A stretch of 64,000 nucleotides of DNA, from positions 62,001-126,000 of the forward strand of contig CAWBOK010000008.1 in NCBI GenBank assembly GCA_963790415.1. The letters are read 5' to 3'. The notes below the pieces were generated by a model. It was not told the DNA's origin. It saw only the letters and a program-made list of their open reading frames with translations, and did no database searches. Source of the DNA: JAJZQZ01 sp963790415. GTDB taxonomy: Bacteria; Actinomycetota; Thermoleophilia; RBG-16-64-13. Of this stretch, positions 26,339 to 35,194 are shown piece after piece (positions within the stretch are counted from its first letter, which is position 1; every line of letters starts with the position of its first letter). Position numbers and translations under genes: made by a program.

Positions 26339-26626
26339 TCAGATGGAGCTGTTCGCCGCTCCTGCCGGGCCCGCGGCACCGCCGCAGCAGCCGCCGCCGC
26401 CTTGTGCGGCGCCGGCAGCGCCGGCCGCCTTGGGACACGCGCCGCCGCCGGCTGCCGGGTCACACAGACCGTTCGAGTTGCCGGGACTGCAGAGGCCCGA
26501 AGATGTCGCAGGCGTCTGCGGGGTCGTCGCGGCGAGGGCCGGTACTGCCACGAGTACGGCGAGCACTACGATGACCAAGATCAGGATGAGAGTCTTGAGG
26601 TCCACGGTTCTCGCGTTTAGATGCAC
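26339..26626 (-). CDS. small exported Cys/Gly-rich protein
   Basis: 95 residues: one N-terminal hydrophobic helix (LILILVIVVLAVLVAVPALA) that is either a signal peptide with cleavage after ALA or a membrane anchor. A mature part of about 60 residues follows, rich in Gly and Ala with five Cys (LCSPG, LCDPA, ACP, CCGG). GTG at 26626 has GGAGG upstream. The Cys pattern could bind metal or form disulfides. I do not recognise the family. Confidence 0.6.
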   Translation of the reverse strand: MHLNARTVDLKTLILILVIVVLAVLVAVPALAATTPQTPATSSGLCSPGNSNGLCDPAAGGGACPKAAGAAGAAQGGGGCCGGAAGPAGAANSSI

Positions 26627-26783
26627 GGGCTACCTCCGCTGTTGGGCCCGCACGGACAGGGAATACTCTGCTGCCTGCCGGGGGGCGTGGTTGTTCGACC
26701 GTCCGGAAGTCTACCCGACGTTTGTTAGCGCCGTGTGAAGAATGTTCGATGCGACCGTCGCCTGGGGCGGTATGCTTCCTTCC

Positions 26784-27983
26784 ATGGTCGAGATGAGAAT
26801 ACTGGTGGATTCCGCCGAGTTCTGGCCCGCGTTCTCCGCCGATCTGCGGGCGGCCCGGTCGCGGGTCTATGTGCAGGCCATGACCTTCGAGGGTGATGCC
26901 GCCGGGCAGGGACTCGTGGAGTTGCTGTCGGCGTCCAGATGCACCGATCGTCGCCTCGTGGTCGACGACTACTCGCGCTACAAGGTGAGCGATCGCCTTA
27001 TATACCGGCCGTGGGGATCGCGTGACCCGGCGCTGCGTAGCGAGTTGGAGGCCATGCTCGGAGCCGTGGAGCAGCTCCGCCGTGAGGGTGTCCGGGTGGA
27101 GTTCACCAATCCTATGGGGCGGCTTCTTCTGCGCTTTCCCGCCCGCAACCACAAGAAGCTCGCCGTGCTCGATGACGTGTGCTACCTGGGTGGTATCAAC
27201 TTCAGCGATCACAACTTCTCGTGGCACGACATGATGCTTCGAGTGGAAGACGCTGAACTGGCGGACTTCTTGGCCATGGACGTGCACGCCACCTGCCGGG
27301 GGATAGACCAGCGGGCGGTCAAGCGGCTTCCGGGGATGGAGATCCATCTGCTCGACGGCATCACCAACGAGCAGGGTTACGGCCCTGTTCTCGGGCTCAT
27401 CGACGAGGCCGAGCATTCCATCTTCGTCGAGAGTCCCTACGTGACGTACCCGTTCCTGGACCGTCTGGTGGACGCCCGCCGTCGCGGCGTGGCGGTGACG
27501 CTGGTGCAACCGCGGGGGAACAACTACGCCACCGCGGCGGCATACGTGGCGCGCACGGCATCTCGCTCAGACCTCAGTCTGCGTCTCCTTCCGGGGATGA
27601 TCCACCTGAAGGTGATGCTGATCGACGATCGAGTCGTGGTGATGGGTTCCTCGAATTTCGACATGGTGAGCTACCGTGCCGAGCAAGAGATCGTCGCCCT
27701 GGTGACCGATGCCGCGGCGATTCGCGAGGTCACGCGGCGGGTGCTCGAGCCCGATCTCGAAGCGTCTCGTCCGGCGACCGCAGCGGACGTAGGTTGGGGG
27801 AGTTCCCTCTGTTCGCTGCAACTTCGCGGAATCGAGGCGTGGGCGCTGGTGGCCGCGAGGATCCCGCCGCCGAAACGAAGCCTCGGCCTCCGGGGCGCAC
27901 TACCCGGCGTGCCGCGCTGCCCGGCGGGGACGCCCGGGCCGGTGCGCCGGGGCACACAGGCAGGCGCAAGCTTCATCGGCTGA
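26784..27983 (+). CDS. phospholipase D-family protein (cardiolipin synthase-like)
   Basis: About 399 residues with two HKD motifs, NHKKLAVLDD and IHLKVMLIDD, each followed by a Gly/Ser-Asn segment (GGINFSD, GSSNFD), as in bacterial cardiolipin synthases and other PLD-family phosphatidyltransferases. There are no N-terminal transmembrane helices, so it is the soluble or peripheral type. The last 60 residues are Pro/Arg/Gly-rich and unlike the family, so the true end may be earlier or a frame break may lie near 27800. The start may be ATG 26784 or an earlier one at 26772 or 26742. Confidence 0.85.
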   Translation: MVEMRILVDSAEFWPAFSADLRAARSRVYVQAMTFEGDAAGQGLVELLSASRCTDRRLVVDDYSRYKVSDRLIYRPWGSRDPALRSELEAMLGAVEQLRREGVRVEFTNPMGRLLLRFPARNHKKLAVLDDVCYLGGINFSDHNFSWHDMMLRVEDAELADFLAMDVHATCRGIDQRAVKRLPGMEIHLLDGITNEQGYGPVLGLIDEAEHSIFVESPYVTYPFLDRLVDARRRGVAVTLVQPRGNNYATAAAYVARTASRSDLSLRLLPGMIHLKVMLIDDRVVVMGSSNFDMVSYRAEQEIVALVTDAAAIREVTRRVLEPDLEASRPATAADVGWGSSLCSLQLRGIEAWALVAARIPPPKRSLGLRGALPGVPRCPAGTPGPVRRGTQAGASFIG

Positions 27984-28051
27984 CCCACCCGTTCTGTCCG
28001 GGGCGGGCGCTACCCTACTTCCTACGGGGACAACGCGTGCGGAGGTGCGGG

Positions 28052-28771
28052 GTGCGAACGGCGGCTCAGGTGCAGCGACAGCGACAAAGGGGGGCGGCGC
28101 GTCACCGTCATCCACCGCACGCGGCGGCAGCGTGGCGGCGCGCTCTTGCGCCGAGCGCCGCCGCCGCCGCGGTCTTGCTTGTGCTGGCCACTTTCGTCGT
28201 GCCGGCCGGGCGGGGATCGTTCGAGGTGGCCCGCGGTTCTTCGGCCGAACCTTCGGCTGCCGTTTCGGGCGTCGTATCCGGTGGCCACGCGCAACCTACT
28301 TCGTCAGTCGTGAGCGCGGAGGGGGTACGGGTCATGGTGGGTCCGGTCGTGGCCGAGCCTGTTCGGGGCCTCCCTCAACCGAGCGCCGACGTCGGTGAAG
28401 TGCCGGCCACGCGTCGGGTGGCGGTCTATCTGAAAGTGCGCAATGAGGGACAGAAGGTGACTACGTTCACGCCCCTCGACGTCGCGCTGCGCGACGTCGA
28501 GGGCGAGGTCTACGTGGCCTACAGTCCGGAATGGAGCCGCCGCCCGGCCCTGCCGGGTTCCGCGCTCGAGCCGGGCGGGCAGATAGAGGGGTGGCGGGTG
28601 TTCAAAGTGCCTGCCGCCGGACTCGACTACGTGTTGCTCTACCGCCCCGACGCCACGGGTTCAACCGTCGAGGCCGGCCTGCCACGCCTGCGGAGTCGTG
28701 TAGACGAGGCGCCCCTGGAACCGCCCGCGCAACTGCCTCAAGAAGCCGCGAACCCGGGCGGCGATCGATAG
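28052..28771 (+). CDS. membrane-anchored DUF4352-like extracytoplasmic protein
   Basis: 239 residues: basic N-terminus, one hydrophobic helix (AAAAVLLVLATFVVPA), a low-complexity Ser/Ala/Gly spacer, then an Ig-like beta domain with VAVYLKVRNEGQK, FTPLDVALRD and GGQIEGWRVFKVP. This is the pattern of DUF4352/telomeric-repeat-like lipoprotein domains that sit outside the membrane. GTG at 28052 has GGAGG six bases upstream. The specific role is unknown. Confidence 0.65.
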   Translation: MRTAAQVQRQRQRGAARHRHPPHAAAAWRRALAPSAAAAAVLLVLATFVVPAGRGSFEVARGSSAEPSAAVSGVVSGGHAQPTSSVVSAEGVRVMVGPVVAEPVRGLPQPSADVGEVPATRRVAVYLKVRNEGQKVTTFTPLDVALRDVEGEVYVAYSPEWSRRPALPGSALEPGGQIEGWRVFKVPAAGLDYVLLYRPDATGSTVEAGLPRLRSRVDEAPLEPPAQLPQEAANPGGDR

Positions 28772-28987
28772 GTCTGCGTGCGCGCCGGTGAGCTGCTCCA
28801 GGGGCAGGTAGAGTGCCTCCCGGGAGAATTGTGGGGCGCAGAGTAGCCGGCCCGCAAGGTGGGACATGCGGCCTACACACTGTAAGGTGTCGGTGGATGA
28901 TGTACAGTCCAGCGGGCGTCTGGGTCACGGGAGTGCCGGGACTTCTGCCGTAGACGCCAGGGGCACCGGACGAGCGGAGAGCGGGCG

Positions 28988-30181
28988 ATGAGTGTTACGG
29001 GGAAGACCGCGGTGAGGGTGGAGGAGATCCCGCTCGGAGATCGCCGCATCACTGCGTTCGCCGATGTTCCCTGGCGACTCTATCGTGGTGATCCTCATTG
29101 GACGCCACCGTTGCGCGCTGAGTTCTTGGGCAGCCGCATTCTTGGGCTGGACGGCCTTCTCACCCCGGCGCATCCCTACCACCGGGATGCTGAGGTAACG
29201 CACTTCGTCGCCTGGCGCGGCAACGACGCGGTGGGGCGGGTCTCCGCCGCCGTCAATCGGCGCTATAACGAGTATCACGGCGAACGCATCGGGTTCTTCG
29301 GCTTCTTCGAGTCGGTCGATGACGACGAAGTGGCTTCGGCCCTGCTCGACAGGGCCCGCGAGTGGGTGAGTGCGCGGGGCATGACGGTGTTTCGGGGTCC
29401 GGGCGAGTACTCCACGGCCACCCACGAGCGCATGGGCGTGCTCATCGAGGGGTTCCAGTACCCCCCGGTGGTGGAGTTGACCCACAACCCGCCGTACTAC
29501 GGTCCGCTGCTCGAACGATATGGGCTGGGGAAGGCCATCGACTACTATGCGTATCATCTCGACGCTACGAAGCCTGTTCCAAAGCGCGTCGTGGCTCTGG
29601 CGGACAGGGTGAGGCAGCGACAGGACGTGACAGTGAGGCAGGTCGTGCTCTCTCGTCTGCATGAGGAAGTGGCGCAGATCATCGAGATCTACAACGACGC
29701 CTGGTCGCACAACTGGGGGTTTCTGCCGATCACCGATGAAGAAGCGGCTGCTCTTGCTGATACGCTGAAGACCATAGTCGATCCCGGACTCATCCGGTTC
29801 GCGTACGTGGATGGTGAGCCTGCCGCGGTGCTGGGCGCGTTCCCCGATCCGAACTGTGCGCTCAGACCGAGGTGGAGATGGTACGGCGATTCAGATCCGA
29901 TACGGGTCGCCCGCTTGATGCTCACCCGCCGCCATCTTCCCCGCACCCGCCTGATGTTCTTCGGCATCCGCCAACCCTTCCGCAACCAGGGACTCGACGC
30001 TCTACTGTACGACGATGTGTTGTCCTATGGGCGCGGAAAGGGCTACAAGGAGTGCGACATCTCTCTACTCCTCGAGACCAACCAGTTGATCTTGAAGGCG
30101 GCGGAGTCGATGGACGCCCACCACTACAAGACGTGGCGCGTCTACCAGATGCCGATCTCCCTGCAGGCTGTTGAAAAGTGA
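28988..30181 (+). CDS. GNAT-like (YghO-type) acyltransferase family protein
   Basis: 397 residues. The N-terminal half has PWRLYRGDPHWTPPLR and HPYHRDAEV, the signature of a widespread GNAT-related hypothetical family, and the C-terminal half keeps a GNAT-like core with NQGLDALLYDD and a final region with ETNQLILKAAE. It is probably a cytoplasmic acetyl- or acyltransferase with unknown acceptor. The final residues (LQAVEK) are encoded by the first bases of the 159-bp repeat, so the repeat supplies this gene's stop codon. Confidence 0.78.
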   Translation: MSVTGKTAVRVEEIPLGDRRITAFADVPWRLYRGDPHWTPPLRAEFLGSRILGLDGLLTPAHPYHRDAEVTHFVAWRGNDAVGRVSAAVNRRYNEYHGERIGFFGFFESVDDDEVASALLDRAREWVSARGMTVFRGPGEYSTATHERMGVLIEGFQYPPVVELTHNPPYYGPLLERYGLGKAIDYYAYHLDATKPVPKRVVALADRVRQRQDVTVRQVVLSRLHEEVAQIIEIYNDAWSHNWGFLPITDEEAAALADTLKTIVDPGLIRFAYVDGEPAAVLGAFPDPNCALRPRWRWYGDSDPIRVARLMLTRRHLPRTRLMFFGIRQPFRNQGLDALLYDDVLSYGRGKGYKECDISLLLETNQLILKAAESMDAHHYKTWRVYQMPISLQAVEK

Positions 30182-30323
30182 CGCTTCGCCACCAGGGCGC
30201 GATGGGCACGCGTGAGACAAGGACGCAAGGATAGCTCGTAGCAGCGCTACGTGCGCGACCGAGGACGCCGAATCACGCCGCCCAGTGCGTTCTGGGGGCC
30301 AAGGCTTCGATCTTCAACAGCCT
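30165..30323. repeat. 159-bp interspersed repeat, copy 1, between convergent genes
   Basis: Flanked by terminal inverted repeats AGGCTGTTGAA (30165-30175) and TTCAACAGCCT (30313-30323), with an internal palindrome GTAGCAGCGCTAC. It is the same length as, and clearly related to, the segment at 42397-42555 in reverse orientation. It fills the space between two convergent genes exactly: it contains the stop of the GNAT-like gene and abuts the stop of the CoA-binding gene. Confidence 0.85.
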
Positions 30324-30324
30324 C

Positions 30325-30750
30325 TTAGTAGCGGCCGATCAGCTTCCAGATGCCCCGATGGATCACGTGGTAACTCGAGGTTGGGGCCAGGTACATGACC
30401 GCGCAGCCACCCGACTGCACGTTGGCTCCTTGCCGGCGGCAGAGTTCGAGGGCCTCCGGGTTGTCGGTCGTCTGGTGCAGCCAGATCTCCGTGAGGCCGT
30501 GATCCAACACCTGGCTGACCACGTCGGTCGCTCGTTCGGGGGCCACCTCGACAATCGCGGCCTGGGCGTCGGTAGGTATCTCGCCGACAGAGGAGAGGAA
30601 CCCGGGTTGCCCACCGGCCAGATCGACCGGGTAGACGGTCTTTCCCTGTTCCTCGAGATACCGTTGGGTCAGAGCGGGGAATTTGCGCGTGCGTGAATCG
30701 CCGATCACGGCGTAGCGCTCTTGGCCGAAGAAGCTCTCTTTTGACGACAC
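30325..30750 (-). CDS. CoA-binding domain protein (YccU/CoA_binding_2 family)
   Basis: 141 residues forming a single Rossmann-type CoA-binding domain: RYAVIGDSRTRKFP at the start, VYPVDL, a VEVAPERA segment and EIWLHQTTDNPEA. The conserved C-terminal GGCAVMYL is present. These proteins bind CoA, and no catalytic activity is established. GTG at 30750 follows AGGAGGAG. Its stop abuts the 159-bp repeat. Confidence 0.85.
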   Translation of the reverse strand: MSSKESFFGQERYAVIGDSRTRKFPALTQRYLEEQGKTVYPVDLAGGQPGFLSSVGEIPTDAQAAIVEVAPERATDVVSQVLDHGLTEIWLHQTTDNPEALELCRRQGANVQSGGCAVMYLAPTSSYHVIHRGIWKLIGRY

Positions 30751-30871
30751 CTGCTCCTCCTGTCCTCTGTTCTGGGGTGCTCCGACGGCACCATCCGTAC
30801 AACAGCTACAGCTTACGCCAACGGCCGCCCCTGCGCTATCATCGCTTCAACAGCCTCCAAGGGAGGTCGAA

Positions 30872-32083
30872 GTGACATCGATGTCTGCGACCGTTGACCG
30901 CATCTTCCAGCAGTTGAGCCGCGACCTGCCCGATGTGCCGTTCCGAGTGCGGATGTGGGATGGCACTGAGAAGCGGTATGGCGAAGGGCAAGAGAAGTTC
31001 CTCCTGAGCATCAACAGTGCCGCGGCTCTGAGCGATGTGCTTACCCGCGGTTCGTTGGGCTTCGGGGAAGCCTACGTGAGCGGAGGAATCGAGGTCGAGG
31101 GAGACCTCCAGTCGCTCGTCCGCTTCTCTTTTCAGCCGGTCGTGCGCGAATTGCATCTGAGCGCCCGCGACAGAGGTCGCCTTCTGGCCCACGTGGTCAA
31201 GCACCGCAACACCCAGAAACGATCTCGGGAGAACGTCCGGCACCACTACGACCTCGGCAATGAGTTCTACGGGTTGTGGCTCGACGAGAGCATGACCTAT
31301 TCGTGCGCGTACTGGGACGACGAGTGTGAGACTCTCGACCAGGCGCAACGGGCGAAATACGAGCATATCTGCCGAAAACTGCACCTCCGAGCGGGGGAAA
31401 GCCTCGTCGACATCGGCTGCGGCTGGGGCGGCATGCTGGCGCATGCTGCAGCCGAGTACGGAGTGGAAGGGGTCGGCTACACGCTGTCCGAAGAGCAGTT
31501 CGCGTACGCGAACGAGCGCCTCAAGGACCTGGGCCTGCACCCCCGCGTGCGGGTGGAACTCGCCGACTATCGCGAGATCACAGGGAAGTACGACAAGTTC
31601 GTGTCGATCGGCATGTTCGAGCACGTGGGCAAGGAGTACTACGGCGTCTTCTTCGACAAGGTGCGTGAACTCCTCGTGAGCGGTGGCGTCGGTCTGCTCC
31701 ATACCATCGGTTCGGAGAAGGAAGCCGAAACCGACCCATGGATCGCCACCTATATCTTTCCCGGCGGCCATCTCCCCACGTTGGGGCAGATCGCACAGAA
31801 CATGGGCGAGCGCGATCTAGTCATCACCGACGTGGAGAATCTGCGCCTTCACTACGCCCGTACCCTTGATGCCTGGGCGGCCGAATTCGAGGCGCACGAG
31901 GATGAGATCCGCGAGCGGCTGGGCGATTCGTTCGTGCGCATGTGGCGCTTCTACCTCAACAGCTGCTCCGCGGGCTTCAAATGGGGAGACACCAGAGTCT
32001 TCCAGGTCGCCTTCACCAACGGGCTCCGCTTCGACCTGCCCATGACGCGGGCGTATCTGCATCACCAGGTTCCCTTGATCTGA
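30872..32083 (+). CDS. cfa: cyclopropane-fatty-acyl-phospholipid synthase family
   Basis: 403 residues, near the usual length. An N-terminal lipid-binding region (SLGFGEAYVSGGIEVEGDL) precedes the S-adenosylmethionine-dependent methyltransferase domain with HHYDLGNEFYGLWLD, TYSCAYW, DIGCGWGG and FEHVGKEYY. It methylenates unsaturated acyl chains in membrane phospholipids, which protects against acid and other stresses. GTG at 30872 follows GGGAGG. The last 22 bases overlap the end of the convergent helicase gene. Confidence 0.92.
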   Translation: MTSMSATVDRIFQQLSRDLPDVPFRVRMWDGTEKRYGEGQEKFLLSINSAAALSDVLTRGSLGFGEAYVSGGIEVEGDLQSLVRFSFQPVVRELHLSARDRGRLLAHVVKHRNTQKRSRENVRHHYDLGNEFYGLWLDESMTYSCAYWDDECETLDQAQRAKYEHICRKLHLRAGESLVDIGCGWGGMLAHAAAEYGVEGVGYTLSEEQFAYANERLKDLGLHPRVRVELADYREITGKYDKFVSIGMFEHVGKEYYGVFFDKVRELLVSGGVGLLHTIGSEKEAETDPWIATYIFPGGHLPTLGQIAQNMGERDLVITDVENLRLHYARTLDAWAAEFEAHEDEIRERLGDSFVRMWRFYLNSCSAGFKWGDTRVFQVAFTNGLRFDLPMTRAYLHHQVPLI

Positions 32084-34194
32084 GCGCGTATGTCGGCCAC
32101 CGTCACCTGCGCGCAGCCTCGCCATTCGACGCCGCCCGCGCCGGCTGGGGCGCTCACGCCTGCCAGCCGCTCCGCGAACCACGGCCGCACGGAAGGGGAG
32201 ACGAACCGGGTGAGCTGGGCGTAGCCGTGGCTGTCGGTCGGTCGGCGGGGCACGGGGTAGTAGCGGAGTGGGCAGCACACGTAGAGCCAGTCCTTTGCCC
32301 GAGTGAGGGCTACGTAGAAGAGTCGCAGCTCTTCGTCGATCTGCTCCGCCGACCCGGTGGCCATGTCGGAAGGGATGTTGCCGTCGGCGGCGTGGATGAC
32401 GTAGACGGCGTCCCACTCGAGACCCTTCGCCGAGTGCATGGTGCTGAGGATGAGGTAGTCCTCGTCTAGATAGGGAGGACCGGCGAGATCGCCGGTGTAG
32501 CTGGGGGGATCGAGGGTGATCTCCGCCAGGAAGTGGGTCCTGTCGGGGTAGCCCGCAGCCAGGTGTTCGATCTGCTCGAGGTCGCGCAGCCGGGCGGCGG
32601 CATTGTCGTACGCGCGTTCGAGCAGTGGGGCATAGACAGCGCGGATCTGGTGGATCTGTTCCGCGAGGCCACCGGGGTCGGGGGCGGTCAGACCGATCAA
32701 CAAGTCCACCAGCGCCGGCCAGCTCTCGGCCGCCGCGGCGGGCGGGCGTTCGTTCAACCAGGCCTGGAAGGGTCCCTCCAGGTCTGAGCCGGCGCCTGTG
32801 AGGGCCGCCGTCAGTTCCCGGGCCCTGGCGGGGCCGATACCGGGAACGAGCAGCAGCGCCCTCATCCCGGCGATCTGATCGCGGGGATTCTCGGCCAGCC
32901 GAAGGAACGCCAACAGGTCCTTGACGTGGGCCATCTCCACGAACTTCAGACCGCCATACTTGACGAACGGGATATCGCGCCGGCCGAGCTCCAGTTCGAG
33001 GGCGAGGCTGTGGTGCGACGCACGGAAGAGCACCGCCTGCCTGCGCAGAGGGAGCCCCGCCTCCCGGTGGTCGAGGATAGTCTCCACGAGGAACCCCGTC
33101 TGGCCGTCTTCGTCCTCGCACAGCACGAGCTGAGGCGGCTCTCCCTGCGTGCGGTCGGTCCAGAGGTGCTTCTCGTAGCGCTCCCCCGCCTGGGCGATGA
33201 CGCGGTTGGTGACCTCGAGCAGTGGGGCGGTGCTGCGGTAGTTGCGTTCCAGTGTGACGACGGTGGTGTCGGCGAACTGTGAGGGGAAGTCGAGGATGTT
33301 CCGTACCGTGGCCGCGCGGAACGAGTAGATGGCCTGGGCGTCGTCGCCCACCACGGTGACACCGTCGCCGTCGGGCCGGAGCAGGCTGATGATCTCGGCC
33401 TGCAGTGCGTTGGTGTCCTGATATTCGTCCACCAGCACGCGATCGAAGCGGGCCCGCACCGCCGCTCCCGCCGCGCGGTCCTGGAGGAGGCCGCGCCAGA
33501 ACAGCAGGAGATCGTCGTAGTCGAGCACGGACTGCTCGGCCTTGCGGTCGACGTAGCCGCCGAACAGCGCCCGCAGGTCTTCCGCGTGATCGCGGCACCA
33601 GGGGAAGGCGCTCTCCAGCACCGGCTCGAGCCGGTGGCCGGTGTCGACGCAGCGGCTGTAGATGTCGAAGCATGTGGCTTTCTGGGGGAAGCGACGCTCC
33701 CGACGTGAGAGGCCCAGCTCTGTGCGCACGAAGTTCATCAGGTCTTCTGCATCCGTTCGGTCGAGGATGGTGAACCCCGGGTCGAGGCCGATGGACCGGC
33801 CGTGGAGCCGCAGCAGCCGGGTCGCGATGGCGTGGAAGGTGCCTCCCCACACCGAGCTGTGGCCTTTTCGAGACGGTTCGACAGGCACTCCGACCGAGTG
33901 TCGGATGCGCAGAAGGGCATCGACCCGACGGAGCATCTCTCCGGCTGCCCGTCGAGTGAAGGTGAGTAGCAGTATGCGACCGGGATCCACCCCGGTGGCT
34001 ATCTGGTAGGCCACTCGGTGGGCCAGCGTGGTGGTCTTACCGGTGCCGGCGCCGGCGATGATCAGGAGGGGTCCGTTGCCGCATGATGCAGCTTCGCGCT
34101 GCCGCTCGTTGAGCGAGCCCAGCGAGTCCTCGACGGCCGCCATGCCGGCGGCCGGGCTCGTCGATATGGTCGGGCCCTCGATCGTCGTCTGCAT
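32062..34194 (-). CDS. UvrD/Rep-family superfamily 1A helicase
   Basis: 710 residues with the SF1A motifs: Q motif LNERQREAA, Walker A GAGTGKT, LLTFTRRAAGEML, VDEYQDTN (motif II), VGDDAQAIYSFRAA (III), LERNYRST (IV), STMHSAKGLEWD (V) and VALTRAKD (VI). It unwinds DNA 3' to 5' in repair or replication restart. It is shorter at the C-terminus than UvrD/PcrA and lacks the RNAP-binding tail. ATG at 34194 follows GGAGGGG. It ends 22 bases inside the convergent cfa gene. Confidence 0.92.
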   Translation of the reverse strand: MQTTIEGPTISTSPAAGMAAVEDSLGSLNERQREAASCGNGPLLIIAGAGTGKTTTLAHRVAYQIATGVDPGRILLLTFTRRAAGEMLRRVDALLRIRHSVGVPVEPSRKGHSSVWGGTFHAIATRLLRLHGRSIGLDPGFTILDRTDAEDLMNFVRTELGLSRRERRFPQKATCFDIYSRCVDTGHRLEPVLESAFPWCRDHAEDLRALFGGYVDRKAEQSVLDYDDLLLFWRGLLQDRAAGAAVRARFDRVLVDEYQDTNALQAEIISLLRPDGDGVTVVGDDAQAIYSFRAATVRNILDFPSQFADTTVVTLERNYRSTAPLLEVTNRVIAQAGERYEKHLWTDRTQGEPPQLVLCEDEDGQTGFLVETILDHREAGLPLRRQAVLFRASHHSLALELELGRRDIPFVKYGGLKFVEMAHVKDLLAFLRLAENPRDQIAGMRALLLVPGIGPARARELTAALTGAGSDLEGPFQAWLNERPPAAAAESWPALVDLLIGLTAPDPGGLAEQIHQIRAVYAPLLERAYDNAAARLRDLEQIEHLAAGYPDRTHFLAEITLDPPSYTGDLAGPPYLDEDYLILSTMHSAKGLEWDAVYVIHAADGNIPSDMATGSAEQIDEELRLFYVALTRAKDWLYVCCPLRYYPVPRRPTDSHGYAQLTRFVSPSVRPWFAERLAGVSAPAGAGGVEWRGCAQVTVADIRAQIKGTW

Positions 34195-34293
34195 GCCGTC
34201 CCCTCCTCGTCGCTTGGAGAGAGCGTACGTGACGGCTCGGACAGAACGGCGGGGTGCCCTCCGGAAGCGAACGGGTATGGACTCAGACCGAGG

Positions 34294-35136
34294 CTAGGAG
34301 CGTGGGTTCTCTACCAAGACGACGCCGAGGATGGAGGGCCCCGCGTGGGCGCCCACCGCGGGGCTCAGTTGCGTGATGATCGTCTCGACACCGTGCCGGT
34401 CGGCCAGCCGGCCGCTCCACGCCTCGGCTTCGGAAGAGTCCAATCCGTAATGCAGGCCCGCGCGTTGCAGGCCTCGGGAGGCGGAGTCGTCTACTAGCCG
34501 CCAGAGAGCGGCCTCAGCCGCTCGGTGCGTCCGGGTCCGGGCCACCACCGCCGTGGCGCCATCCGCGAAGGTGAGTATGGGCCGCACGTTCAGCAGAGAC
34601 GCCGCGACGCCGGCGGCGCGGCCCACGCGGCCACCCCGCACGAGATACTTGACCGTATGCAGCAGAAAATACACCCGGGTGCGGGGGATCATGTCTTCGA
34701 TGACGGCGAGTGCGTCGACGACCTGGGCGTCCTCGGCGGCCATCCGCGCGGCTTCCATCACCAAGAACCCCAGCCCCAGTCCGGCCGACCGGGAGTCGAC
34801 TACCTGTATCCTTCCGGAGCCGATCCCTGAAGCCACCGCATAGGCGGAATTCAGGGTTCCGCTCAGGCCCGCTCCGATGTGGATGGAGATCACCTCGGCA
34901 CCGTCCGCGGCCGCCCGCTCGTATGCCGAGCGGAACTCTTCCGGTGTCGGCTGGCTGGACATGCTGTTCGCCCCGGCTTCGAGGCGGCGATAGAACTCGT
35001 CGGTGGAGACACTGCCGCCATCCTGGCAGGGGACCCCGTCGAGGATGAATCGCTGAGGGATCACGGTCACATCATTGGCCGCGGCCCACCCCACGGGGAG
35101 GCAACTGGAGCTGTCGGTGACGATGCGGAACCCCAT
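34294..35136 (-). CDS. DegV family fatty-acid-binding protein
   Basis: About 280 residues. FRIVTDSSSCLP opens the first domain, SSQPTPEEFRSAY and ISIHIGAGLSGT are the classic fatty-acid-binding positions, and VKYLVRGGRVG is the family's central motif. DegV proteins (FakB-like) present fatty acids to a kinase, but no fakA is visible here. The ATG at 35136 is preferred to the TTG at 35148 because the family normally starts three residues before the first strand. Confidence 0.9.
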   Translation of the reverse strand: MGFRIVTDSSSCLPVGWAAANDVTVIPQRFILDGVPCQDGGSVSTDEFYRRLEAGANSMSSQPTPEEFRSAYERAAADGAEVISIHIGAGLSGTLNSAYAVASGIGSGRIQVVDSRSAGLGLGFLVMEAARMAAEDAQVVDALAVIEDMIPRTRVYFLLHTVKYLVRGGRVGRAAGVAASLLNVRPILTFADGATAVVARTRTHRAAEAALWRLVDDSASRGLQRAGLHYGLDSSEAEAWSGRLADRHGVETIITQLSPAVGAHAGPSILGVVLVENPRS

Positions 35137-35194
35137 ACGTGCCGTCAAACCCCTGCAGTGACCCGAGTCCGCGTCGCGCGCGGGTGAGCCCGCA

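Noticed and set aside
28661..28867. A 68-codon minus-strand ORF overlapping the end of the DUF4352-like gene
   Set aside because: It looks moderately protein-like, but has no clear ribosome binding site, overlaps 111 bases of a supported gene and has no recognisable motif.
31817..33850. A 677-codon minus-strand frame inside the helicase gene
   Set aside because: It is an alternative frame of the helicase with an Arg/Pro/Ala-dominated composition and no motifs.
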